Source of the DNA: Lewinella sp. 4G2 | GTDB taxonomy: Bacteria > Bacteroidota > Bacteroidia > Chitinophagales > Saprospiraceae | Assembly (NCBI RefSeq): GCF_001625015.1 | Contig: NZ_LVWJ02000011.1 | Location: 126,501-190,500, forward strand | Length of the DNA stretch: 64,000 nt | Direction of reading: 5' to 3' | Shown here: positions 26,204-34,556 of the stretch, one piece after another | How the letters are laid out: the number at the start of each line of letters is the position of its first letter | Position numbering within the stretch: the stretch's first letter is position 1 | Program-made: the position numbers and the translations under genes | Notes under the pieces: model-generated | Told to the model about the DNA's origin: nothing | The model's database searches: none | Seen by the model: the letters and a program-made list of their open reading frames with translations, nothing else

Positions 26204-27319
26204 ATGCGCTGGCTCCTTATCCCCCTACTTTTCCTTGGATTACTGGTCATCAGCAGTTGTGGTTCTTCGCCGGACAAAGACGCAGCCCCCTCATCTGACA
26301 CCGTGGCGGCGACTGTGTTTCCCGGAGCAGGCTGGGCCGAAAGCAGCCCAGAGGAGCAAGGAGTCAACTCGGCCGCCCTGCGTGATGCCCTTGCCTATTT
26401 GCAAAACCACTGCAAAGGCGACAGTCTCACCGAAACCCTGGTCATCCGTAACGGCTACCTCATCTGGGCGGGCGATTCGATCGATAAAGTGCACGATATC
26501 TGGTCCTGCACGAAATCCTTCACCAGCACCGCCGTGGGGCTGATGGAAGCCGAAGGCATCCTGAGCCTGGACCAAGCGGTAGCCGACCACGAACCCCTGC
26601 TTCAGGAGCAATACCCCGATGCCACCTATCGCCACTTCCTGACGATGACGAGCGGCTACAACGCCAAAGGTGCTACCCGCTGGCCGGGTGACGTGAGTGA
26701 AGATTGGTCCGCAACCCCCTACTTACCCGCCCCTCCCCTATTCGCTCCGGGAACGGAATACACCTACTGGGACGAAGCGATGATCATGCTCGGCCGCGCC
26801 CTCACCGCCGCCGCCGATACTTCCCTGAATGATTACCTCGATGAGCGTGTCTTCCGCAAAATTGGCATCGAAAAGCGCCCGTGGTGGGGAGAGGAAGATG
26901 TGGACGGCGTCCCCATAAATTTTGGCGGGACCGGGCTGCGGATGTCCGCCAGCGAACAGGCCCGCTTCGGCTGGCTGATGCTCAACGACGGCGTTTGGGA
27001 CGGCGAAAGAATCCTACCTGCAGGCTGGGCGGCAACGGCTACGCAAAACCAGGTAGGCCCGGAGGTCAAACTAGCCGACACGGACCGGAAAAGCACCGAT
27101 GGAACCGGACGCTACGGCTACAACTGGTGGGTAATCAACGAAGGAAAGGATGCGCCGGTGGCCGCGGCTTTCACGTCCGGATTGAACCATAATGTTTGCC
27201 TGATCATCCCGGCCTGGAACCTGGTCATCGTGCGGCAGGGGGTGGATGGGAACCCGGCGGTGCCGAAGTACGAGGTTTATGCGGAGGTGTTGCGGCGGTT
27301 GGTGGGGGGAGTATTTTAG
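26204..27319 (+). CDS. Serine hydrolase, class C beta-lactamase family, lipoprotein
   Basis: It is a penicillin-binding-protein-like hydrolase, probably in the envelope. A GTG lies one codon before the ATG at 26204. The product has a lipoprotein signal (LLFLGLLVISSCGSS), the nucleophile motif SxxK in WSCTKSFTST (near residue 106), a Tyr-containing second motif in YTYWDEAMIMLG, and a C-terminal GLNHNV region where the KTG/HxG element is expected. Members include esterases, DD-peptidases and D-aminopeptidases, so the substrate cannot be assigned. Its stop TAG starts a heptad repeat array. Confidence 0.82.
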   Translation: MRWLLIPLLFLGLLVISSCGSSPDKDAAPSSDTVAATVFPGAGWAESSPEEQGVNSAALRDALAYLQNHCKGDSLTETLVIRNGYLIWAGDSIDKVHDIWSCTKSFTSTAVGLMEAEGILSLDQAVADHEPLLQEQYPDATYRHFLTMTSGYNAKGATRWPGDVSEDWSATPYLPAPPLFAPGTEYTYWDEAMIMLGRALTAAADTSLNDYLDERVFRKIGIEKRPWWGEEDVDGVPINFGGTGLRMSASEQARFGWLMLNDGVWDGERILPAGWAATATQNQVGPEVKLADTDRKSTDGTGRYGYNWWVINEGKDAPVAAAFTSGLNHNVCLIIPAWNLVIVRQGVDGNPAVPKYEVYAEVLRRLVGGVF

Positions 27320-27434
27320 TTGCGAGTGTCGAGTTGCAAGTAGCGAGTTGCGAGTTGCAAGTTGCGAGTTGCAAGTGTCGAGTACTCGATACTCGCAACT
27401 TTATACTCGCTACTTTATACTCGCAACTCCTCAC
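27317..27434. repeat. Long inverted AGT/ACT heptad array
   Basis: Ten in-phase units (TAGTTGC, GAGTGTC, GAGTTGC, AAGTAGC and similar) run from the serine-hydrolase stop codon to a central palindrome GAGTACTC (27380-27387). Units of inverse type (ACTCGCA, ACTTTAT and similar) then run to the end of the convergent YihY gene. The arms pair imperfectly into a hairpin of ~50 bp, which could end transcription from both sides although no T-run is present. Confidence 0.85.
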
Positions 27435-28435
27435 TCCTCCTCCAACTCCTCCGGCAACTGCGTCAGATCTCGCCGCACCGCAATCGCCGCGTTCAACTCG
27501 AAGCCGATGATGAGGATGAGCGCGTTGAGCTGCAGCCACAGCATGATGATAATGATGGTGGCAATGGAGCCGTAGAACTTGGCGTAGGTGTCGTAGCGGT
27601 TGAAGCCGTCCACGTAGAAACTGAAGGCGACCGAGGTGGCTAGGGAGAGCACGGTGGCCAGCGTCACCCCGGGGCTGAAGTAACTGAAACGCTTGATCGT
27701 CGATGCTCCAAAACGGTAGAGGGAACCGATGATGGCGTAGTACAACAAGAGCATAATGAACCAGCGCAGGACGTTCACCAGGAAGGTCGTGAAAGCACCG
27801 ATTCCCGCCGCGTCCGTCATCCACTCAATGATGGAATTGCCGAGAATGACGAGCACGGTGCTGGCCACAATGAAGAGACCAATTAGGAAAGTGAGTGCCG
27901 TAGCGACGAGGCGCTTGCGCAGCACGTTCCGCCGCTTGAAGACCCGCACGTAACTCTTCTCGAAGGCCTGCATGAGGGCGATCATACCGTTCGAGGAAAA
28001 GTAAATGGCCAGCAAAAAACCGAAGCTCAGCAATCCTAACTTGGGCTGGTTGGTGATCTCCTGCACGAAGCCGAACACGATGTCTCCCGCTTGGCCCGGC
28101 ATGATGCGTTTGATCTCCTCGTACATCGCCGTATTGAAATCTCCCAGTTCGGGGAAGACGATCACCATCACGTCCAGCGCAAAAGGTAGCAGGGTGAAGA
28201 GCGTCAACAGCGAGGGAAAGAGGGAAAGGAAGAAACTAAAGGCGACGGAATTGGCCCGGGTGAAGAGGTCGTCCCGCAATAACTCATTGTAGGTAAAAAC
28301 GACCACGTCGTAGATCGGCACGCCGTCGAAGCCGATGAAAGAGTTCTCCTTACTGTACTTCAGCAACCCGACCACGAAGGGGTGCTCGGTGAAGTAGAGC
28401 TTGATGCTCTCGAAGTCAGGCAGGTTGATCTTCAA
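27431..28435 (-). CDS. YihY/BrkB-type inner membrane protein
   Basis: The 334-residue protein has the YihY pattern. A short cytoplasmic N-terminus is followed by the first motif RANSVAFSFFLSLFPSLLTL and six membrane segments (~65-90, ~140-160, ~180-205, ~220-245, ~250-275, ~285-310). Near the end is the conserved YAKFYGSIATIIIIMLWLQL region. The family was once called ribonuclease BN in error; its true role is unclear. It overlaps the upstream thioesterase gene by 20 bp. Confidence 0.88.
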   Translation of the reverse strand: MKINLPDFESIKLYFTEHPFVVGLLKYSKENSFIGFDGVPIYDVVVFTYNELLRDDLFTRANSVAFSFFLSLFPSLLTLFTLLPFALDVMVIVFPELGDFNTAMYEEIKRIMPGQAGDIVFGFVQEITNQPKLGLLSFGFLLAIYFSSNGMIALMQAFEKSYVRVFKRRNVLRKRLVATALTFLIGLFIVASTVLVILGNSIIEWMTDAAGIGAFTTFLVNVLRWFIMLLLYYAIIGSLYRFGASTIKRFSYFSPGVTLATVLSLATSVAFSFYVDGFNRYDTYAKFYGSIATIIIIMLWLQLNALILIIGFELNAAIAVRRDLTQLPEELEEE

Positions 28436-28835
28436 AATGGGGCTGCAATTTTTTTAGCAGATAGTCCGGGCAGGGGACGGAGCGCCCGCCGCTGGTCTCA
28501 ACGAAGCACAATTTAACGGAACCACCGTTGACCAGCTTGCCGGCCGCGTTTTTGATCTCTACGTGGAACGTGATCGTTCTGCCCGGCAGGTGGCGCAAGG
28601 TAGTGATGATCGTGAGGACCTCATCGTAACGTGCCGGCCGCACGAAGCGTTGATTGAGCGACATCACGGGCATCCCCACGCCGTGGTCCCGCTCCATGCC
28701 CGCGTAGCTCAGGCCCAGGTCGCGCAGCATCTCCGTCCGGCCGATCTCGTACAGCGTCGCGTAGTTGCCGTGGTAGAGGTAGCCCATTTGGTCGGTATCG
28801 GCGTAGGTGACGCGGTAGGAAGTATTGTAAGTCAT
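28416..28835 (-). CDS. Acyl-CoA thioesterase, YbgC/4HBT hotdog fold
   Basis: It hydrolyses acyl-CoA thioesters. The 139-residue protein carries the hotdog signature with catalytic Asp, YADTDQMGYLYHGNYATLYE, and the following helix GRTEMLRDLGLSY. Size and motifs fit the YbgC-type group. It is co-transcribed with the YihY gene, which begins inside its 3' end. Its start codon touches a perfect 24-bp inverted heptad repeat (28835-28899), so its 5' leader is probably a strong hairpin. Confidence 0.9.
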   Translation of the reverse strand: MTYNTSYRVTYADTDQMGYLYHGNYATLYEIGRTEMLRDLGLSYAGMERDHGVGMPVMSLNQRFVRPARYDEVLTIITTLRHLPGRTITFHVEIKNAAGKLVNGGSVKLCFVETSGGRSVPCPDYLLKKLQPHFEDQPA

Positions 28836-28899
28836 TAGTCTGTAGTCTATAGTCTGTAGCTGGGAGACTGAAGACTACAGACTATAGACTACAGACTAA
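28835..28899. repeat. Perfect inverted heptad repeat, 24-bp stem
   Basis: TAGTCTGTAGTCTATAG... at 28836-28859 is exactly complementary to 28875-28898, with a 15-nt loop. One further T-A pair can close the base. It lies between the divergent thioesterase and atpD genes and abuts the thioesterase ATG. Confidence 0.92.
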
Positions 28900-28902
28900 A
28901 TA

Positions 28903-28939
28903 GGGCGCTGCCGCAGGTGCAAAGAAATGGGACGGGAAT
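28903..28939 (+). repeat. Dispersed 36-nt element, intergenic copy
   Basis: It has an exact core GGGCGCTGCCGCAGGTGC, then 8 nt, then GGGACGGGAATG. It sits between the inverted heptad repeat and the atpD promoter. Confidence 0.8.
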
Positions 28940-28976
28940 GAAATTATTGTAAGGAAAGAAAGACGCGGCGAAAGTC

Positions 28977-29007
28977 TTTGCTTAGAACCTAAAAGATCGT
29001 ACTTTTG
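28977..29007 (+). promoter_or_regulatory. Promoter of atpDC
   Basis: TTTG (28977-28980), a 19-nt spacer and TACTTTTG (29000-29007) match the Bacteroidetes consensus perfectly. The sequence from the box onwards, TACTTTTGCGGCTCAATTAG, is almost the same as in front of atpB. The leader is about 33 nt. Confidence 0.85.
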
Positions 29008-29019
29008 CGGCTCAATTAG

Positions 29020-30561
<1,542 letters not shown>

Positions 30562-30564
30562 AGA

Positions 30565-30616
30565 CAGTTATGAGTTGCAAATTGATTCCCGCAACTCGCC
30601 CTCTCGCAACTCCATA
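30565..30616 (+). repeat. Heptad hairpin between atpD and atpC
   Basis: GAGTTGC (30572-30578) pairs with GCAACTC at 30591-30597 or at 30606-30612. The outer option extends to AGTTATGAGTTGC against GCAACTCCATACT. It is the GAGTTGC variant of the AGT-heptad family and fills most of the 66-bp gap between the beta and epsilon genes. Confidence 0.7.
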
Positions 30617-30627
30617 CTAATTAAGTC

Positions 30628-30939
30628 ATGACTATTTCCGTCCTTACCCCAGACCGCACCATTTTTACCGGCACTATTAGCCGCGTGACACTACCCGGTG
30701 TGGAAGGCTCTTTTCAATTGATGGAAAACCACGCGCCGCTCGTCTCCGCCCTCACGGGTGGTAAGGTAACGCTGCTGCCTTCCGCTGCGGGTTACCGTTA
30801 CTTTGACGAGGATGCTAAAGCCGTAGTCGACGGTACGCAAGTTGGCAACAACATGTCCTTCACTATTGACGGTGGTTTCGTGGAAGTCCTGAACAATACC
30901 GTGAACCTACTCGTACAGGGCGCCCGCAACATGCGGTAG
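30628..30939 (+). CDS. atpC: ATP synthase F1 epsilon subunit, short form
   Basis: The 103-residue product contains the N-terminal beta-sandwich domain (ISVLTPDRTIFTGTISRVTL, then VEGSFQLMENHAPLVSAL). It ends after the FTIDGGFVEVLNNTVNLLVQ strand. The C-terminal helical hairpin (~45 residues) that blocks rotation in E. coli and Bacillus is missing, so epsilon-type auto-inhibition cannot work in the usual way. Short epsilons are known in Bacteroidetes. A terminator follows at 30976. Confidence 0.93.
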   Translation: MTISVLTPDRTIFTGTISRVTLPGVEGSFQLMENHAPLVSALTGGKVTLLPSAAGYRYFDEDAKAVVDGTQVGNNMSFTIDGGFVEVLNNTVNLLVQGARNMR

Positions 30940-30975
30940 TACTACTGTATCGTATCTCATTAATAGACATCTTCC

Positions 30976-31009
30976 ATCCCGTTCGGCCCCGTGCCGGACG
31001 GGATTTTTT
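30976..31009 (+). terminator. Rho-independent terminator after atpC
   Basis: ATCCCGTtCGGC and GCCGgACGGGAT form an 11-pair stem with one mismatch and a 5-nt loop, followed by six T. Confidence 0.9.
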
Positions 31010-31062
31010 GTACGCCGAACTTTTGCCCTTGCCCTCACCTTTTGAGATAAAAGCGTGTAATT

Positions 31063-31314
31063 ATGGGATCTCTACTACTTAAAGCCGCCGGTGCGGCCGT
31101 CATTGGTCTGATGGCCCTGAATTTGATTTCTTATCTATTCGTCCGGTTCCAAACCGCCGAGATTACGCAGGAAGGCTTCGAGCACGGGCTTTTCTACGTT
31201 AACCAGGGCCCCGTAGGCGTACCTTTTGGTAGCATGCTCGGAATGGTCATCATGGGCGGGATTTTCGGATACGTCATCTACCGAGGCTTAGGGCGGCGGC
31301 GGACGTTAGCCTAA
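31063..31314 (+). CDS. Small two-helix membrane protein
   Basis: The 83-residue protein has hydrophobic helices at ~7-27 and ~55-75, separated by an amphipathic loop (FQTAEITQEGFEHGLFYVNQ), and a basic C-terminus (YRGLGRRRTLA). No family is recognised. The gene follows the atpDC terminator with a short gap, so it is probably transcribed separately. Confidence 0.55.
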   Translation: MGSLLLKAAGAAVIGLMALNLISYLFVRFQTAEITQEGFEHGLFYVNQGPVGVPFGSMLGMVIMGGIFGYVIYRGLGRRRTLA

Positions 31315-31363
31315 TGAACCCTAAGTACTATAGACGCATAGTTCACGGCAGTTCGTCTGTACT

Positions 31364-31939
31364 TCAAGGCTTACGTTGCGCTCTACGCTGGTGAATATCC
31401 ATCATTCGCTGGATCCGCATCCGGTGGTGCCGCTGCAGTAGAATGGGGTAAAAGTTGAAGATCACGTTGATTACCAGCGTAACCAGCGCCGGGACTACTG
31501 CGCCAAGCACAAACAAATAGACGACTACCCCGGAAATAATGAGGAGCGGCAGTAAGTGGCCAAACTCTGACTTCCTGCTTTCCTGATCCAAGTGCCCTAC
31601 CCCGGCAATCGTCCCGTCGAAGTACTTAGCTTGCTGCTTCCGATCCCGCCAAAAGGTAGCTAATAGAAACTGGCGGAATTGCTCCACACCGAGCCGTTGG
31701 CACCATCGTAGCAGTTGCTTTGGTGACCGTACGTGATAATAAGCTTCGGGCAATAATCGGTGGGTAGGCAGAGCAAACCCCGCAAAGGCAAAAGTACCTG
31801 TGACGAACAGGTTGAGGAGAACCGGCATGAGAAGGGTCAGCCACCAACTGTTCCACGTCAAGTCCGATAAGCTGTGCACCAATGCGAAGGACTGGTAGCC
31901 TAGGAATAGGGAGGCTAGGAGTAGGGCGGCTTTTTTCAT
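31364..31939 (-). CDS. Membrane protein, possibly CrtO-like acyltransferase family
   Basis: The 191-residue protein has an N-terminal helix (1-22), a second (~33-58) and a long hydrophobic region (~128-165). The closing segment NFYPILLQRHHRMRIQRM resembles the QRxxRxR ending of glycosyl-diaponeurosporenoate acyltransferase (CrtO) family proteins, along with LPEAYYHVRSPKQLLRW-type spacing. That assignment rests on a short motif only. It lies 12 bp downstream of the barrel gene on the same strand. Confidence 0.5.
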   Translation of the reverse strand: MKKAALLLASLFLGYQSFALVHSLSDLTWNSWWLTLLMPVLLNLFVTGTFAFAGFALPTHRLLPEAYYHVRSPKQLLRWCQRLGVEQFRQFLLATFWRDRKQQAKYFDGTIAGVGHLDQESRKSEFGHLLPLLIISGVVVYLFVLGAVVPALVTLVINVIFNFYPILLQRHHRMRIQRMMDIHQRRAQRKP

Positions 31940-31951
31940 GATAGGGTCTGG

Positions 31952-33205
31952 CTAATTTTTATTCTTAGACCTTGCGATATCATAGCCAACCGTAATTGTA
32001 GTTTGGTGCAAAAAGCTACCAATAATATTATCCGCCGTTCGGTTGATCTGTATTTCGAACCTGCGGAAATTAGCTCCAACGCCAATCAGAAACACAGCAC
32101 CTTCTCTGTCATCGGTGACGTCCAGGTCTTCTGTGAAGACTTCATCTGGTCGGCTGCTGATCATAAAGCTGCGAGTAGCCGTTTCGATGTTGGTTACATA
32201 CAGCCTAGTAAGAAAACTGGCCTCGATAAACAATGGAATGCGGCCATTATTCAACTTTAAGCGCGCTCCTAATGCCACATCAAGCCTGCCGGTTTCGTTT
32301 GTATAGGTCAACCTTGAATTGGGAGTTTCTCTGACGCCTTCAACAATAGTGTATTGCCCGTACAGTAGCCCAGTTTTAAAAGCCAGAGCCCTATTCTTAC
32401 TCCTAGGGTAATAGAGGAAATACGCCCCGGTAACGAAGTAGGGCTGTAAGTCGGTCTCGATTAAATTGTCCCGGACAAATTTCCTTCCACTTACATCAAC
32501 AAAACGAACACCTGCTGCCAACCCCAGGATTCTGTGACGAGGTAATTTTGGCTCGACCTCCGCCAGTTCTTGATTTGTACAAGTGTAGTAGGCATTGAAG
32601 AGCTCAGTTAATGACTGAGTTGTATACGTGGTAGTCGTAATGACTTGAGCGGTAGTTTGGCAATCCGTGAACTCCGATAATAGCAACCCTCGAAAACTGT
32701 TGTCCTCGATGACTTGCATATCATTGTCAGCGGTGTAGCGCCGGTACTTTCCGTAGGTCAAGTTCTCAAGTGGTGCATTGTCTTTATTAATGAAGAAGTG
32801 ATAATCGCCGTTCCTAGCAATGTAACGGTACAACGCAGGCTCCCCCGACGTAAGTTGTTGCAGCGCAAGCGTGGTAGTACGGGTAGTCCTTTGGGCTTGC
32901 GCCACTAATTTATCTATGGTGCGGGGCGAATCGTTAAACGTCACTTGCCGCACCAAGTAGCGATCCGTCCCCACTGAAAACCCGTCCAAGTCCTTGACGT
33001 CGTAGTTCTGGCCCTGATTATCCGATGCTGTCGTGCGAAAGCTGACGTTCCGGATTTCGGTGAGCCAGTCGCGGTCGTCAATGTCTCCGGCTAAAGTTTC
33101 GCCATTAAGTAGGGTAATGGATCCGGGCTGCCAGTTGGATTGTGCGCAAAGGGGATACACCGCAGTAATGCAGCTTACGAGCAGCAAGGAAAAAATGATT
33201 CGCAT
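31952..33205 (-). CDS. Outer-membrane beta-barrel protein of unknown function
   Basis: The 417-residue product has a signal peptide (MRIIFSLLLVSCITAVYPLC). The N-terminal half contains GSITLLNGETLAGDIDDRDW, a pattern I associate with Bacteroidetes envelope proteins that react to cargo or stress, but I cannot name the family. The C-terminal half has alternating hydrophobic/polar strands (~residues 215-415) ending near TTITVGYDIARSK, consistent with an 8-10 strand barrel. Base composition is somewhat more AT-rich than the neighbouring enzymes. Confidence 0.6.
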   Translation of the reverse strand: MRIIFSLLLVSCITAVYPLCAQSNWQPGSITLLNGETLAGDIDDRDWLTEIRNVSFRTTASDNQGQNYDVKDLDGFSVGTDRYLVRQVTFNDSPRTIDKLVAQAQRTTRTTTLALQQLTSGEPALYRYIARNGDYHFFINKDNAPLENLTYGKYRRYTADNDMQVIEDNSFRGLLLSEFTDCQTTAQVITTTTYTTQSLTELFNAYYTCTNQELAEVEPKLPRHRILGLAAGVRFVDVSGRKFVRDNLIETDLQPYFVTGAYFLYYPRSKNRALAFKTGLLYGQYTIVEGVRETPNSRLTYTNETGRLDVALGARLKLNNGRIPLFIEASFLTRLYVTNIETATRSFMISSRPDEVFTEDLDVTDDREGAVFLIGVGANFRRFEIQINRTADNIIGSFLHQTTITVGYDIARSKNKN

Positions 33206-33368
33206 GGATAAGTGACTTGGGATTTAGGTATGGGGTTAGGTATCGCGGCATCAATTATCGCTTGGTATCGGAAGGCGGTAAGACAGACGGTTGTGCGACT
33301 GCCCCAAGTTAAGCAAATACCCGTCGGCTTCGGGGCCGATGAAGTGAGTGCATTCCCCCGACCGTCCC

Positions 33369-33376
33369 TATCTTCC
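33369..33376 (+). promoter_or_regulatory. Possible leaderless promoter -7 box
   Basis: TATCTTCC is followed by 4 nt and then the ATG at 33381. The arrangement is the same as at 9823, 15520 and 57021. Confidence 0.35.
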
Positions 33377-33380
33377 CGCC

Positions 33381-34379
33381 ATGAAAGCCATCATCCCCGT
33401 GGCCGGCAAGGGCACGCGCCTGCGCCCCCTCACTTACACGCAACCGAAGCCGCTCATTCCCGTGGCCGGTAAGCCCATCATCAGCTACATCGTAGACCAG
33501 TTGATTGAGTTGGGCGTGGAGGATTTCATTTTCATCATCGGTTACCTGGGTGAGAAGATCCGGGAGTACATTGAACGCACCTACCCGAACGTTGATACCA
33601 AGTTCGTCAACCAGGAAGAACGGATCGGCTCCGCCCACGCCATTTGGTTGGCCCGCGACCACTTCGTCGACGCCGACGAGATCATGATCTTTTTTGGCGA
33701 TGCCATCATCGACGCGGATTTGAAGGCCTTTAAGGACTGCCCAACCTCCTGCATCGGCGTGCAGACCGTCAGTGACCCCCGCAAGTTTGGGGTGGTGGAT
33801 TTAGACATCGACGGTAACATCCGTGCGCTCATTGAGAAACCGACCATCCCCAAGTCGAACCTGGCGATGGTGGGTTGCTACAAGATCAGGGAGGTCGAGC
33901 AATTCATCGAGGCCTGCGCCCACAACCTGGAGAACGAGATCCGCAGTATTGGTGAGTACCCCCTCACGGATGCCCTCTCCCGGATGCACGAATGGGGCAC
34001 GACGCTGAAGCCCATCCCCGTAGACAACTGGTTCGACTGCGGCCGGCGAGAAGTCCTGCTCGAAACCAACGCCAACTTCCTGGCCCGGGAGGGATTTGCC
34101 ACGGAAGATCCCCCACCCTTTGATAATTCCATCATCATTCACCCCGTCCACATTGGCCCGGGTTGCCAGTTGAGCAACTCCATCGTCGGCCCCTACGTGA
34201 CCCTGGGCGCGAATACCAAATTGGAGCACGCTATTGTTAGCGATTCCATCATTGGGGAGTTTGCGACCATTCACGATATCGTTTTGCGCAACTCCGTGGT
34301 GGGTAATGACGCCAGCATCGGTGGGCTACAGCAGAGCTTGAATATTGGGGATAATACGGAGATTGATTTTAGTGCTTGA
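33381..34379 (+). CDS. Sugar-1-phosphate nucleotidyltransferase
   Basis: It transfers a nucleotidyl group to a sugar-1-phosphate. The ATG at 33381 gives 332 residues; a further ATG 11 codons upstream is less likely because the family motif should start at the N-terminus. The nucleotide-binding signature GKGTRLRPLTYTQPKPLIPV is at residues ~9-28, with FFGDAIIDADL as the metal-binding region (~110). The C-terminal ~90 residues show hexapeptide repeats (IIIHPVHIGPGCQLSNSIVG), a left-handed beta-helix. Overall it resembles bifunctional glucose-1-phosphate thymidylyl/mannose-1-phosphate guanylyl-type enzymes; the sugar is undetermined. Confidence 0.85.
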   Translation: MKAIIPVAGKGTRLRPLTYTQPKPLIPVAGKPIISYIVDQLIELGVEDFIFIIGYLGEKIREYIERTYPNVDTKFVNQEERIGSAHAIWLARDHFVDADEIMIFFGDAIIDADLKAFKDCPTSCIGVQTVSDPRKFGVVDLDIDGNIRALIEKPTIPKSNLAMVGCYKIREVEQFIEACAHNLENEIRSIGEYPLTDALSRMHEWGTTLKPIPVDNWFDCGRREVLLETNANFLAREGFATEDPPPFDNSIIIHPVHIGPGCQLSNSIVGPYVTLGANTKLEHAIVSDSIIGEFATIHDIVLRNSVVGNDASIGGLQQSLNIGDNTEIDFSA

Positions 34380-34556
34380 GGGGTTGGGAATTCAATAATT
34401 GTTAAAGTCCCATTGGATTGTGTGGTTAAATTAGACCCCCAAAACCCCATTCATCGAAAATCCCCACCCATACGTCCATAAACCACCACCAAAGCTAGCC
34501 GGGCAGGCCAATTCCACCCATCTTTACGGCGCATTACCCACCAGCCAGCCTTAACC

